DNA of 64,000 nt from Enterovibrio coralii. GTDB taxonomy: Bacteria > Pseudomonadota > Gammaproteobacteria > Enterobacterales > Vibrionaceae. A program made the translations under genes and the position numbers. Positions 9,378 through 19,126 of the stretch are shown in pieces. Position 1 is the first letter of the stretch, and every line of letters begins with the position of its first letter. A model generated the notes under the pieces. The model was given only the letters and a program-made list of their open reading frames with translations, was not told the DNA's origin and did no database searches. The stretch spans positions 166,783-230,782 of the forward strand of contig NZ_LNTY01000059.1 in the NCBI RefSeq assembly GCF_001559595.1. Reading direction: 5' to 3'.

Positions 9378-9886
9378 TATGTTGCTCCACAACTTAATAT
9401 CTAGTGAAAGGAAATTGGTAGTAAAATTACAGAATCGGTACCACCCATGCAAGTAAAAAACCCATCTAAATTGCTTAAAGTCAAAAATACTACGGATTAA
9501 ATTTACAATACCTAAACATCTTTTTGGGGTGTTGTAGGAAAAGTTGAATTTCCTTGTAGATGTTAGGGTTAGGTTGATTTTTGAACGATACGTCGGCGGG
9601 GCCTTTCATTCTTTGGATAGTATGACGATCAATGCCCGAATGTCGCGTGCGAATAATGAGAATCGCGGCGACATAGTGAACGTGAATAGATAAAGTGAAT
9701 TGCATCTGGTGAATAAATTAGATTCTTGTAATTTTTCTCCATAATTAAAACAATCTGTTGCGGTTAAAATGCGCAATATATCGTCAAAGCCTCATCCAGT
9801 TCACACCATGGGTATGCAACGGGCGAATTCCGTGTGATAACGTGGAATCATTAGCTGTCGACTATCACGCGTCTATGGGGAGAGAA
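9378..9886. promoter_or_regulatory. gapA-msrB divergent intergenic region with a structured element
   Basis: A 509-bp gene-free region with the promoters of gapA (reverse) and msrB (forward). At 9511-9567 there is a two-part inverted repeat: an outer stem of about ten pairs (CCTAAACATCT with AGATGTTAGG, one bulged A) enclosing AGGAAA-7nt-TTTCCT. It would lie in the gapA leader if transcription starts upstream of it. No open frame here looks genuine. Confidence 0.45.
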
Positions 9887-10273
9887 ATGACAACGAATGC
9901 AAACGAAAAGTGGAAGGAATCACTCTCTGATATCGAGTACAGAGTGTGTCGGTTAGGAGAAACCGAAGCCCCATTTTCTGGTGCGCTGTTGTATAACCAT
10001 GAGGCCGGTTCTTATCATTGCGTGTGCTGCAATGCACTGTTGTTCCAATCGGGTGCGAAGTTCGATTCGGGGTGTGGTTGGCCAAGCTTTGATGCGTCAG
10101 AAAAAGAGGCTGTGAAATACCTCGTAGACCATAGCCACGGGATGGTGAGAACGGAAATTCGCTGTGCAAATTGTGACAGCCACTTGGGCCATGTGTTTGA
10201 TGATGGTCCCACGGAAAGCGGGCAACGCTACTGTGTGAATTCGGTTTCCCTGTTGTTCAAAGAAACCCAATAA
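9887..10273 (+). CDS. msrB: Peptide-methionine (R)-S-oxide reductase MsrB
   Basis: Repairs oxidised methionine (R-sulfoxide) in proteins. The 128-aa product has the zinc-binding CxxC pairs (CVCC near residue 46 and CANC near 94), the GCGWPSF substrate motif, and the catalytic cysteine in RYCVNSVSL near residue 117. The start ATG at 9887 has GGGGAGA seven bases before it; the upstream extension of the frame has no similarity. Confidence 0.95.
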   Translation: MTTNANEKWKESLSDIEYRVCRLGETEAPFSGALLYNHEAGSYHCVCCNALLFQSGAKFDSGCGWPSFDASEKEAVKYLVDHSHGMVRTEIRCANCDSHLGHVFDDGPTESGQRYCVNSVSLLFKETQ

Positions 10274-10302
10274 AAAAATCGCGCCAAAGGGCGCGATTTT
10301 TC
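10274..10302. terminator. Bidirectional terminator between msrB and the DUF2989 gene
   Basis: AAATCGCGCC / GGCGCGATTT stem flanked by A- and T-tracts between convergent genes. Confidence 0.85.
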
Positions 10303-10317
10303 GTTTTGTTTTCTCAA

Positions 10318-11184
10318 TTACGTGGGGTCAGGAAGGTTGCGAACCGGCTCCAGCAAGTCTCGGTCAAAGTCCCCATCTTCAATGGCGGAAGCGATGTCTT
10401 CTGCAATATCTAACAAGGTCGCGCGTCTGCCGTCAGTCATTGGATACAGCAACTTGAGTTGAGGCTCTTTCGCGATAGGCAGGCCTAACTCTCCACCGAC
10501 CATTGCCCACATGTAGGCTTCATCCAAAAAGCCCAGAGAGTGGTTAGTGGTGGCCAGCGATTTAATGGCTTCGGGCACGGTTTTGTCGCGAGTATTACCT
10601 GCTCTTCCGTCATAAAAAGACAACGATTTCAAAAGGATATTTATGGTGTGTTCTTTGTCTTTGTCCACGTAGTAGGTCGCCAAACCCAGTTGCAGTTCAG
10701 GCGTGTCGAGATATTCGGTTTCTTCTAGGCGTAGGAATTGATCCAGTGCTTCATTGTCGCCCTGTGTCCAGCGGTAATAAATAATCGCTGGCTGATACGA
10801 GGTTTGCAACTCTTGCTCAATGCGCTCGATAGAATCGTAGGCGTGAAAAACCGCTTCCGTACGTTTGGTTTTTCTTTCTTTTAGCGTGGTGGTTTCGATC
10901 TGCGCTGACAACTCCATGCATTTGGCATATTTTTTCGTCAAAAGCAGTTCATCGAATTTGTTCAGATCCGACGGCTTTTTCTCAACTTCATATCTCATCC
11001 ATATGAGATCCGTTCGTTCGTGGCGGCACTGTCCATCGCGCACGTTCAGCTTGTCACAGATCTGTGGGTAGTTTTCACAAAGCTGTGCGGTGCTTCGGTT
11101 GCTCTCAAAGCAGCCTGTCAGCAACAAAGAGCCGAAGGCAATAGAGGCAAGTTTTAACGAAACGGGAATTCTTCCTGTTGTCAT
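10318..11184 (-). CDS. DUF2989 domain-containing lipoprotein
   Basis: Predicted outer-membrane or periplasmic lipoprotein of 288 aa. It starts MTTGRIPVSLKLASIAFGSLLLTGC, so a lipobox LLTGC puts the lipidated cysteine near residue 25. The mature part resembles the DUF2989 family known from vibrios and Shewanella: AQLCENYPQICDKLNVRDGQCRHERTDLIW, then a helical, TPR-like region ending with LDEAYMWAMVGGELGLPIAK. Function unknown. No operon partner: it stands alone between msrB and the RTX gene. The open frame upstream of the chosen start has no signal-peptide character. Confidence 0.85.
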   Translation of the reverse strand: MTTGRIPVSLKLASIAFGSLLLTGCFESNRSTAQLCENYPQICDKLNVRDGQCRHERTDLIWMRYEVEKKPSDLNKFDELLLTKKYAKCMELSAQIETTTLKERKTKRTEAVFHAYDSIERIEQELQTSYQPAIIYYRWTQGDNEALDQFLRLEETEYLDTPELQLGLATYYVDKDKEHTINILLKSLSFYDGRAGNTRDKTVPEAIKSLATTNHSLGFLDEAYMWAMVGGELGLPIAKEPQLKLLYPMTDGRRATLLDIAEDIASAIEDGDFDRDLLEPVRNLPDPT

Positions 11185-11402
11185 GTATAGCGGGCTCGTC
11201 AATTCTAGGTTTTCCAAATAAGGATACGCATGACTTATAACATAAACACTCATAGAGAGTTTATGTCTGATTGCCGAGTTTTGCGTGATACCACATACCC
11301 GAAAGAAATTATCGCGATTAGTGCATCATCGCGCAGGAAGAAGATGTTGGCTGGGGTAGGACAACCTGAAGGGGTATCCTTCAGGTTGCTGTGAGGTAGT
11401 TT

Positions 11403-13172
11403 CTATAAAATCGTGGTGCCGAGGTAGTCGATGTTATCCGCATCCGTCCAAATGGTGATTTGCGCATCACTGTACATGTCATCGAACACATAGGCTTGTA
11501 GATCGCTGACCTGACCAGCGGTGAGCCCCATTTTCGCAATCATGTCAGGGGTGATGGTGGCTGCTGGTGTGGCGGAGGCATTGTATTCCCAGTTGATGCC
11601 CGTGAAGTTAAGCGTATCGTCGCCATCTCCTAGCCAAGCAACAAAACCTTGCCAATCTGCATTGTTGGTATCGTCAGATTGTTCATCAATCTCATGAAGG
11701 TTGATGGTAACGGTTTGGGCACTGCTGTCGCCAATTACCGCTTCTACACCCGCGATCACATTGCCAGTGATACTCGGATCAGACTGATAGGTTGCACCCG
11801 TAAAATCTGCGTGCTGCTCACCCACAATTTTCATGGTGTCGAAGCCTGATGAGGCATCATAACGGTGTTCATTGATTTGTGTTCCACCGGGCAGCGTTTT
11901 GGTTTGCCCCTGAAAATCGTTGGCATCGAAGATGAGGGTGTCAGAGTTGATGCTCCCCGTCAGGCTATCGACGCCGCCTTGTCCATCCAGAATATTGTCT
12001 GCACTGAACCAGCCTGCGACGAGTAAATCATCGCCGTCTCCGCCATAGAGTTGATTGCTGCCAACGTTGCCGTAAAGCTCATCGTTGCCGACGCCACCAT
12101 AAAGCGTGTCGTTACCTTGCTTGCCGTACAGCTTGTCGTCGCCTTCGCCACCGTAAATCTCGTCGTCACCCGCATTGCCGCGAAGATCATCATCACCATC
12201 ATCGCCGTAGATTTCATCATCGCCTGTGCCGCCGAAGACAAGGTCATTGCCATCACCGGCTTCGATGTAATCATTGCCGCCGTCGCCATAGATTTTGTCT
12301 ACACCTTCCTCTCCGAAGATGTCATCGTTACCGGCACCGCCGCGCAGTTCATCATCGCCTTGTTGACCTTCCAGTAGATCGTCACCAGCACCGCCATGAA
12401 GCTCGTCGTTATCAAAGCCGCCCCAAAGCTCGTCGTCTCCGTCACCGCCTTCAAGTTTGTCGTCGCCATTCTGGCCGTAGAGCTTGTCGTCACCGTCTCC
12501 ACCATGAAGGTGGTCATTGTCGTTGCCACCCCACGCACGGTCGTTACCATCGCCGCCGGAGATAACGTCATTGCCGTTTCCGCCAGTAAGTGCATCGTCA
12601 CCGCCTTCTCCGATGAGATAATCATCGCCGTCATAGCCAAACAAAGAGTCATTGCCGTGGGTGGAGGTGTCGCCTGATGCAATTTCTTCAACGTTGATTG
12701 CCACATCGTCAGACGAAATGTCAGTGTTTACGTCAGCAAGGTTGAACGGGGTCCATTCAAACGAGGGTAGGTCAGTGGCCGGAATGGTGAAGAAAACCAG
12801 CTTGGCACCGTCAGGCACATTTATGTCGATGGCAGAGCCGCGCTCGGCAGTCGTTACTGCATCCACAACGATTTCGCGGCTAACTACGTTGCCGCTGCTA
12901 TCTAAAATGGCATAACCGAGACTTTGTTCTTCGGTTACATCGAAGTCGAATTGTGACAATGTGACAGTCAGGAAGGTATTTTCAGTGATATCGTAGCTTC
13001 CGTCAGTGTTTGCCGTGAGCGAGGTGATGTCATCCGCGGAAGAGTCACCATAGGCTCGGTCGTCGCCGCCGTAACCGCGTAAGATATCGTTGTCACCGAG
13101 ACCATAAAGTGTGTCGTTGTCTGAGGTGCCCGCGAGATCGTCCTGCGAGCTGCTACCAGTGATTGTGGCCAT
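11403..13172 (-). CDS. RTX-repeat calcium-binding protein, likely secreted
   Basis: Acidic protein of 589 aa. A short RTX block occupies residues 4-45, a beta-rich domain about 50-165 follows (it resembles pre-peptidase C-terminal-like domains, tentative), then about 25 tandem nonapeptides of the GGxGxDxLx type from about 172 to 410, and a C-terminal domain of about 180 residues. Such repeats bind Ca2+ and fold outside the cell after type I secretion; no signal peptide is present, in keeping with that route. There are no ABC exporter, membrane-fusion or enzyme genes beside it. No catalytic motif was recognised, so toxin, adhesin or other function cannot be assigned. Confidence 0.88.
   Translation of the reverse strand: MATITGSSSQDDLAGTSDNDTLYGLGDNDILRGYGGDDRAYGDSSADDITSLTANTDGSYDITENTFLTVTLSQFDFDVTEEQSLGYAILDSSGNVVSREIVVDAVTTAERGSAIDINVPDGAKLVFFTIPATDLPSFEWTPFNLADVNTDISSDDVAINVEEIASGDTSTHGNDSLFGYDGDDYLIGEGGDDALTGGNGNDVISGGDGNDRAWGGNDNDHLHGGDGDDKLYGQNGDDKLEGGDGDDELWGGFDNDELHGGAGDDLLEGQQGDDELRGGAGNDDIFGEEGVDKIYGDGGNDYIEAGDGNDLVFGGTGDDEIYGDDGDDDLRGNAGDDEIYGGEGDDKLYGKQGNDTLYGGVGNDELYGNVGSNQLYGGDGDDLLVAGWFSADNILDGQGGVDSLTGSINSDTLIFDANDFQGQTKTLPGGTQINEHRYDASSGFDTMKIVGEQHADFTGATYQSDPSITGNVIAGVEAVIGDSSAQTVTINLHEIDEQSDDTNNADWQGFVAWLGDGDDTLNFTGINWEYNASATPAATITPDMIAKMGLTAGQVSDLQAYVFDDMYSDAQITIWTDADNIDYLGTTIL
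11860..12660 (-). repeat. Tandem 27-bp RTX-coding repeats
   Basis: Degenerate 27-bp units, one per nonapeptide (codons for GGxGxDxLx), repeated about 25 times inside the RTX gene. Copies differ at third positions, so the array is old rather than a recent expansion. Confidence 0.85.
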
Positions 13173-13548
13173 GCTTGAGTACCCTGTATTCTGGAGGCTG
13201 GGGTGACAGTGTTAAGCCAGGCCGATTGGCAAACACAAATAGGAAAGAGCCGCACAGAAAACAGCTGATTGCGGGAAAACATGTTTTAGTGAAACTGGTT
13301 TCTGTCACCTGCCAGATGCTGACAAAGGTGGCAAATTGCCGCACAGTACTCAAGGTGGTAGGTGCGTATTCATATTAAAATCAGTAATATTGTGTTTACA
13401 TTCATGCCGGATGTTGCACTAAAGCACGTAGAAAGAATGGTTCTGAGTATGATGAACGACTGACAGTGAAAATTTTTTGAACGTACAGTTGTTAAGTCAG
13501 CGTACTCACTAAAACGCGCGTATTGAAAGTAAAGGATTATAAGAAACT
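13173..13548. promoter_or_regulatory. Intergenic region between RTX gene and yeaC
   Basis: A 376-bp divergent intergenic region that must carry the promoters of the RTX gene and yeaC. No gene, tRNA or strong repeat seen. AAAGGA about ten bases before the yeaC start can serve as a ribosome-binding site. Confidence 0.35.
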
Positions 13549-13833
13549 ATGGATATTGAACAGCTGTTATCCAACGTGACCCCAGAAGTGTTTGAGCGTT
13601 TGAGTTATGCCGTGGAAACAGGGAAATGGCCTGAAGGCACACCGTTAACGCCAGAGCAGCGTGACAATGCGATGCAACTTGTCATGTTGTACCAATCTCG
13701 CCACAACACTGACCCACAGCACATGAGTGTGGCCGCGGGCGGAGATATCAAACTCAAATCGAAAGCTGAGCTGAAGCGAGAGTTTGCGGCGGGGCAGGAT
13801 ACGATTGTCCAGACAAAGCTGGATGATGCTTAA
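13549..13833 (+). CDS. yeaC: YeaC family DUF1315 protein
   Basis: Small cytoplasmic protein of 94 aa, DUF1315 family. The conserved start MDIEQLLSNVTPEVFERLSYAVETGKWPEGTPLT and the internal QRDNAMQLVMLYQSRHN are typical. Function unknown. It lies convergent to ansA; in related genomes yeaC is likewise close to ansA/msrB/gapA. Confidence 0.92.
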   Translation: MDIEQLLSNVTPEVFERLSYAVETGKWPEGTPLTPEQRDNAMQLVMLYQSRHNTDPQHMSVAAGGDIKLKSKAELKREFAAGQDTIVQTKLDDA

Positions 13834-13840
13834 GAAAACA

Positions 13841-13867
13841 AAAAAACGGCCTGATGGCCGTTTTTTA
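13841..13867. terminator. Bidirectional terminator between yeaC and ansA
   Basis: AAAAACGGCC / GGCCGTTTTT stem between convergent genes. Confidence 0.85.
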
Positions 13868-13896
13868 TATCGGTGCGTTAGCAGTAACGGATTCGC

Positions 13897-14907
13897 TTAG
13901 TGGGTGAGCTCACCACGCAGGTTTGCCTGCAATTGGGTGCGAATTTCCGTCATCGGCAAATCTTGACTGAGCAAGAAGTGCAGTTTCGCCAACGCCGATT
14001 CTGGCGTCATGTCGTAGCCGCTCAACACGCCAGCATCTGCAAGCGCACAGCCCGTCGCATAACCGCCCATATTCACTTTACCCGCCAGACATTGCGTGAG
14101 GTTTAACACAACCACACCTCGGTCAGTCGCTTCTCGAAGAAGACCCAGCAGCTCTTTGTTCTGAGGCGCATTGCCGACACCAAAGGTCAGCAAAATCATC
14201 GCATTAACCGGTTGTTTAAGAGCATTGCGGATCACTTCTGGTGAGATGCCTGGGTACATCATGATGATGGCGACAGGCTGCTCAGTGATGGTGTGAACCT
14301 TGAAAGCACCTTCTGGTTTCTTGTCAATTTCACCGCCCAGCAGCTGGATGTTGATACCTGCTTCCAAAAGTGGTGGCAGGTTTGGCGACGTGAATGCATT
14401 GAAGCCATCTGCATGTGACTTGGTGCTGCGGTTACCGCGAAGCAATTGGTTATTAAAGAACAGTGTCACTTCGTTGATCGGGTAATTTGCAGCAATATGC
14501 AGCGCGTTCAGCAAGTTTGCCTGACCGTCTGAGCGAAGCTCGGCCAAGGGAATTTGAGAGCCCGTGATGATGACTGGCTTGTCGAGATTTTCCAGCATGA
14601 AAGACAGGGCAGAAGCCGTGTACGCCATGGTGTCAGTACCATGAAGGATCACAAAGCCGTCGTACTTGTCGTAGTTGTCACGGATGTCATCCGCGATACG
14701 TTGCCACTCCGCAGGTGTCATATCGGCAGAGTCGATAAGCGGACTGTATTCATGGATGGTGAATTCTGGCATCTCTGGACGATGGAATTCCGGCATCTGT
14801 TGAAGCTGTTGCTGCATAAAACCGGACACAGGAATATAACCCTGCTCTGACTTCAACATGCCAATCGTGCCGCCTGTATAGGCGATATAAATATGTTTTC
14901 TTTCCAT
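13897..14907 (-). CDS. ansA: L-asparaginase I (cytoplasmic)
   Basis: Hydrolyses asparagine to aspartate and ammonia (336 aa). The two catalytic threonine motifs are present: YTGGTIGM near residue 8 and HGTDTMAYTASALSFMLENL near residue 86-105. There is no signal peptide, which points to the low-affinity cytoplasmic type I enzyme rather than AnsB. I use the ATG at 14907 (MERKHIYIAYTGG), which matches the family length; a GTG two codons upstream is possible. Confidence 0.95.
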   Translation of the reverse strand: MERKHIYIAYTGGTIGMLKSEQGYIPVSGFMQQQLQQMPEFHRPEMPEFTIHEYSPLIDSADMTPAEWQRIADDIRDNYDKYDGFVILHGTDTMAYTASALSFMLENLDKPVIITGSQIPLAELRSDGQANLLNALHIAANYPINEVTLFFNNQLLRGNRSTKSHADGFNAFTSPNLPPLLEAGINIQLLGGEIDKKPEGAFKVHTITEQPVAIIMMYPGISPEVIRNALKQPVNAMILLTFGVGNAPQNKELLGLLREATDRGVVVLNLTQCLAGKVNMGGYATGCALADAGVLSGYDMTPESALAKLHFLLSQDLPMTEIRTQLQANLRGELTH

Positions 14908-14963
14908 CTTCACAACATCAATCTGTTCGTGGGTGTGGGCGCATTATACGTACCACAACCGCG

Positions 14964-14990
14964 AAAAAAACCCCGGCATGCGCCGGGGTT
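14964..14990 (-). terminator. Terminator downstream of sppA
   Basis: ACCCCGG / CCGGGGT stem with a T-run on the reverse strand, 4 bp after the sppA stop. Confidence 0.85.
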
Positions 14991-14993
14991 CTC

Positions 14994-16850
14994 TCAGTTT
15001 TCAAAATAACTGCAATTTGGACACATGGCGTAGCGGCCATTCGGGTCATTAAAGTTGCTTAAGTTATTCATTTCGCTGGTGGCAACTTCGGCGAAATCTT
15101 GTACCACGGAAGGCAGTTTTAAATGGGTGTTGAGGTCCAAAGCGACTGAAGCTTGGTTCATTAACTCCACGATAAATTGCTGCGCAGGAGACAGCGGCTC
15201 TTCCATCCAATTCAGTGAGTAACTGTCGATGTTCGCAAGCTCTGCTGCGGTGTTGATGGCATCATCAAAATCACCAAGCTGGTCAACTAAGCCGCGCTTC
15301 ATGGCATCGTAACCGGTCCAAACGCGACCCTGCGCCACCAAATCCACGTCTTCGAGTGACAAGTTACGTTGGTTTGCGACAAGGCTGATAAAGCGTTGGT
15401 AACCGTTTTCGATACCCAGTTGCATCATCTCACCGATTTCTTCTGGCAGCGCGCGTGTTACGCCAACGCCAGCAAAAGGTGTGGTACCAATTCCGTCGCT
15501 GTATACACCGTATTTCGCCAGTGCATCTTCAAATGTGGTGAGGATGCCGAAAATACCGATAGAGCCAGTAATCGTGGTTGGCTGAGCAATGATCTTGTTA
15601 GCACTGGTTGAAATCCAGTAACCACCAGATGCGGCCACGGATGACATTGAAACAACAACGGGTTTGCCCGCTTCTTTCAATGCTTCCACTTCGTTACGAA
15701 TAACTTCAGACGCAAAGGCACTGCCACCTGCACTGTCGACACGCAGCACAACGGCTTTGATTGCATCGTTTAATCGTGCATCACGAAGCAGGGCCGCCGT
15801 GGTGTCACCACCAACAGTCCCTTCGGTTTCAAAGCCATCAACAATGGCACCGCTTGCCACGATAACGGCAATTTGATTGGCATTCGGTAAGGTGAAGTTC
15901 AGCGGCGCATAGTCGTAAATGCTGACGTAGTTAAAGCTGTCTTTGCCATTGCTGCCAAACACTTCAGCCAGTTTTGCGCGAATTTGTTGGCGAGTCAGCA
16001 GTTCATCTACCAAGCCCATTTGTTGGGTTAGCATGGCGAAATCACCATCGACCGCTTCGAGGTTGCGAAGCAAGGTATCTGTGTCTGGCGACAGAGACTC
16101 TGGTGTGATGCCACGGTTCGCCGCAACGTCATCAACATAAGCTCCCCAAAGCTGGTTTAGCCAGACAGCATTTGACTCTTTCGCTTCGTTTGACATGTCG
16201 GTGCGCGTATACGGCTCGACGAAAGACTTGTAGGTACCAACGCGGAAAACATGGGTCGTGATATCCAGCTTCTTCAAAAGATCTTTGAAGTACAGGTTGT
16301 ACGTCCCATAGCCACGCAATAATACCGCACCGTCTGGAGCCATAAGCACTTCGTCAGCGTAGCTCGCTAAGTAGTATTGGCTTTGACTATAGTGACCACC
16401 GATTGCCACCACATGCTTGCCAGTTGCTTTGAACTCATTGATGGCTTTAGCGATGTAACGAAGCTTGGTCAGGCTGGTTTCCTGCATATCGGCAAGGCTC
16501 AGCACCATCCCGTTGATCTTGTCGTCTTTGGCTGCCGCTCGGATTTGGTCGACCACGTCATAAAGGACATTTTCAAATTGAATCTGTTGGCCGAAGAGGT
16601 TGCGCGTGGCGTAATCGTAAGGGTCTAGGCGACGTTGTTTTTCAACAATGGGGCCAGACAAGTCAACCAACAGCGCACGGGCTGGTTGTTCTTGTGGCTT
16701 TGGAGCCGGTGTGTGTTCGGCAGTGAAGGCAAAGTAAATCGCCACCAATATCCCGATAAAAATCAGATTTAGCAGCAATTGGCGTGCGAAAGTGATGGTC
16801 TTCCAGATCCACTTCAGCACATTACCGATAAATTTAAAAAGCGTTTTCAT
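14994..16850 (-). CDS. sppA: Signal peptide peptidase SppA, 67 kDa type
   Basis: Inner-membrane protease that degrades cleaved signal peptides (618 aa, the long duplicated form). One N-terminal membrane helix spans about residues 23-43. The Ser/Lys dyad is visible: Lys208 in GTYKSF of the N-terminal half and Ser408 in SVAASGGYW of the C-terminal half, one position off the E. coli numbering. Start MKTLFKFIGN chosen by similarity; the open frame runs 50 codons further upstream without similarity. Divergent from fadH. Confidence 0.95.
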   Translation of the reverse strand: MKTLFKFIGNVLKWIWKTITFARQLLLNLIFIGILVAIYFAFTAEHTPAPKPQEQPARALLVDLSGPIVEKQRRLDPYDYATRNLFGQQIQFENVLYDVVDQIRAAAKDDKINGMVLSLADMQETSLTKLRYIAKAINEFKATGKHVVAIGGHYSQSQYYLASYADEVLMAPDGAVLLRGYGTYNLYFKDLLKKLDITTHVFRVGTYKSFVEPYTRTDMSNEAKESNAVWLNQLWGAYVDDVAANRGITPESLSPDTDTLLRNLEAVDGDFAMLTQQMGLVDELLTRQQIRAKLAEVFGSNGKDSFNYVSIYDYAPLNFTLPNANQIAVIVASGAIVDGFETEGTVGGDTTAALLRDARLNDAIKAVVLRVDSAGGSAFASEVIRNEVEALKEAGKPVVVSMSSVAASGGYWISTSANKIIAQPTTITGSIGIFGILTTFEDALAKYGVYSDGIGTTPFAGVGVTRALPEEIGEMMQLGIENGYQRFISLVANQRNLSLEDVDLVAQGRVWTGYDAMKRGLVDQLGDFDDAINTAAELANIDSYSLNWMEEPLSPAQQFIVELMNQASVALDLNTHLKLPSVVQDFAEVATSEMNNLSNFNDPNGRYAMCPNCSYFEN

Positions 16851-16969
16851 TTGGTTATCCAGCTTCTTGTCCTGACTGTAATCGTAACGAATCCTGTTTA
16901 GTTTACCTAGCTTTGATTTGTGTTGTGAAAATGTAAACAGTTGTTTGAATTTTTGCTTAAGTGGGGTTA

Positions 16970-16986
16970 TGTTGGTCAGACCAGAA
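16970..16986 (+). promoter_or_regulatory. FadR-like operator upstream of fadH
   Basis: TGTTGGTCAGACCAGAA contains the perfect palindrome TGGTC-A-GACCA (16973-16983), the core of the FadR consensus CTGGTCNGACCAG. It ends 28 bp before the fadH start, a position suited to repression. Confidence 0.75.
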
Positions 16987-17011
16987 CTAATAATTATCAT
17001 GGATGCATTTT

Positions 17012-19020
17012 ATGAGCTCGCCGTACCCACATTTACTTGCTCCACTGGATCTTGGTTTTACTACGTTGAAAAATCGTGTGTTGATGGGATCGATGCACAC
17101 AGGCCTTGAAGAATCCAACGATGGATTCCAAAAACTCGCCGCGTTTTACGCAGAGCGCGCCAAAGGTGGCGTTGGCCTTATCGTCACGGGAGGCTTCTCT
17201 CCAAATTTCCGAGGGCGTTTGCACCCACTCAGTGCACAATTTAGCAGTGGAAGAGCGGCCAGAGCTCATCGCACCATCACCGACGCTGTACACGAGCATG
17301 GCGGGAAAATTGCCCTTCAATTGCTGCATGCCGGGCGCTATGCGATGCACCCTTTTGCGGTGAGTGCATCGGATACTCGGTCACCTATCTCCAAGTTTGC
17401 GCCATCCGCCATGAGCGAGCGTCAGATCCGAAACACCATCAATGATTTTGCCAAAAGCGCAGAGCTGGCGCGTGAAGCCGGCTACGACGGCGTGGAAATC
17501 ATGGGGTCTGAAGGGTATCTCATCAATCAGTTTATCTGTGTTCGCGCCAACACCCGCTACGATGACTGGGGCGGAAGCTATGAGAACCGTATTCGTTTCC
17601 CCATCGAAATCGTAAAAGCGGTGCGCGAGCGCGTTGGCCGAGATTTCATCATCGTATTTCGTCTCTCTATGCTGGATCTGGTTGAGCAAGGCAGCACCAA
17701 AGAAGAAGTGGTGCAACTGGCGAAAGCGTTGGAGCAAGCCGGTGTCACCATTCTCAATACCGGTATTGGCTGGCATGAAGCGCGTATTCCTACCATTGCA
17801 ACGCAAGTGCCGCGCGCTGCATTTAGCTGGGTAACGGAGAAGCTCAAAGGTGAAGTGTCGATTCCCTTGGTGACCTGTAACCGTATCAACACGCCAGAAG
17901 TCGCGGAGTCGATTCTGGAAAAAGGACAGGCAGATATGGTCTCGATGGCGCGTCCGTTTCTGGCTGATGCCAACTTTGTGGCTAAGGCAGAAGCGAATCA
18001 ATCTGATGACATCAACACCTGTATTGCCTGTAATCAGGCGTGTTTGGACCATGTCTTTAAAGGTAAGCGGGCGAGCTGTCTGGTGAACCCACAAGCCTGT
18101 TATGAAACCGAATTGACAGTGACACCCGCTGCGCAAAAACGCCGCGTCGCTGTGGTGGGCGGTGGCATGGCGGGGATGTCTTTCGCCGTTACGGCTGCAG
18201 AGCGAGGCTTTGATGTCGTGATCTTCGAGGCCAGAGAAACCTTGGGTGGCCAGTTTAACCTCGCGATGCAAATTCCAGGTAAAGAGGAATTCAAAGAATC
18301 TATCCGTTATTTCACCAAGAAAGTGGCCGACTGGGGCATTGATGTGCGCTTGAACACAAAGGCTACTGCACAAGATCTTGAAGGTTTCGACGAAGTGGTT
18401 GTCGCGACGGGAGTGAAGCCGCGCATGCCGGGTATTCCGGGGGTGGAACATGAAAAAGTGATTGATTATCAAACCTTGATTCGTGAACAGCCCAAGCTTG
18501 GAAACCGTGTTGCTGTTATTGGTGCTGGCGGTATCGGGATTGATGTCGCACCATGATCACTGAGCCTGAAAACCAAACGCTGGATGAGTGGTTGCAAGAT
18601 TGGGGTATCGATAAATCTTTGGGTCACGAAGGTGGTTTGTTACCTCAAGCGCATTACATATCTCAGCGTCAGGTGTGGTTGCTCCAACGCCGTCCAGGAC
18701 GAGTGGGGAAAGGCCCCGGTAAAACAACTGGCTGGATACACAGAAAAACGTTGGAGAAACGTGGCGTTGAATTGATGGGCGGTGTCAGCTACGAAAAAAT
18801 TGATGACGAAGGCCTGCACATTTCGCTCGAAGGCCAGCCGCATATATTGCCCGCAGACCATATTATTCTTTGCGCTGGACAGGAGTCGGTTAATGACCTT
18901 GCCAATGAGCTCAAAGATAAAGGCCAAACCGTTCACATTATCGGTGGTGCGGAGAAGGCTGGCGAACTCGATGCGAAACGCGCGATTCGCCAAGGGGTCA
19001 AACTCGCTATTTCACTTTAA
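17012..19020 (+). pseudogene. fadH: 2,4-dienoyl-CoA reductase FadH, frameshifted
   Basis: NADPH-dependent reductase needed for beta-oxidation of unsaturated fatty acids. It has an N-terminal old-yellow-enzyme-type FMN barrel (PLDLGFTTLKNRVLMGSMHTGLEE region, residues 1-330), a 4Fe-4S cluster region (CIACNQACLD...CLVNPQACYE near residues 335-370), and a C-terminal FAD/NADPH part (VVGGGMAGM; VIGAGGIGID). The frame breaks at about 18549-18555: after GGIGIDVA the protein continues in another frame as MITEPENQTLDEW to the normal C-terminus. A single missing base restores a full-length protein of about 669 aa. Start ATG 17012 matches the family; an ATG at 17003 is also in frame. Preceded by a FadR-like operator. 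Confidence 0.93.
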
Positions 19021-19040
19021 TCGTTTTCCACTGTGCGATT

Positions 19041-19090
19041 ACCACAAAATCTGAAGGGAGTTACCCCTTCAGTTTTGTGGTATTTTTGTT
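19041..19090 (+). terminator. Terminator downstream of fadH
   Basis: Long hairpin: ACCACAAAA-t-CTGAAGGG pairs with CCCTTCAG-TTTTGTGGT, followed by a T-rich stretch. Confidence 0.85.
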
Positions 19091-19126
19091 TGTGAGTTCA
19101 ATTGTTTTTTCTATCTCGGGATTTTT

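Noticed and set aside
11860..12660. CRISPR-like array
   Set aside because: The repeats are 27-bp units in phase with codons and have no spacers.
11960..12706. Long open frames on both strands inside the RTX gene
   Set aside because: They arise from the repetitive 27-bp codon pattern and translate to low-complexity sequence; the RTX frame is the coherent one.
17381..18472. Long reverse-strand open frame across fadH
   Set aside because: It is the shadow of the fadH coding frame and has no recognisable protein features.
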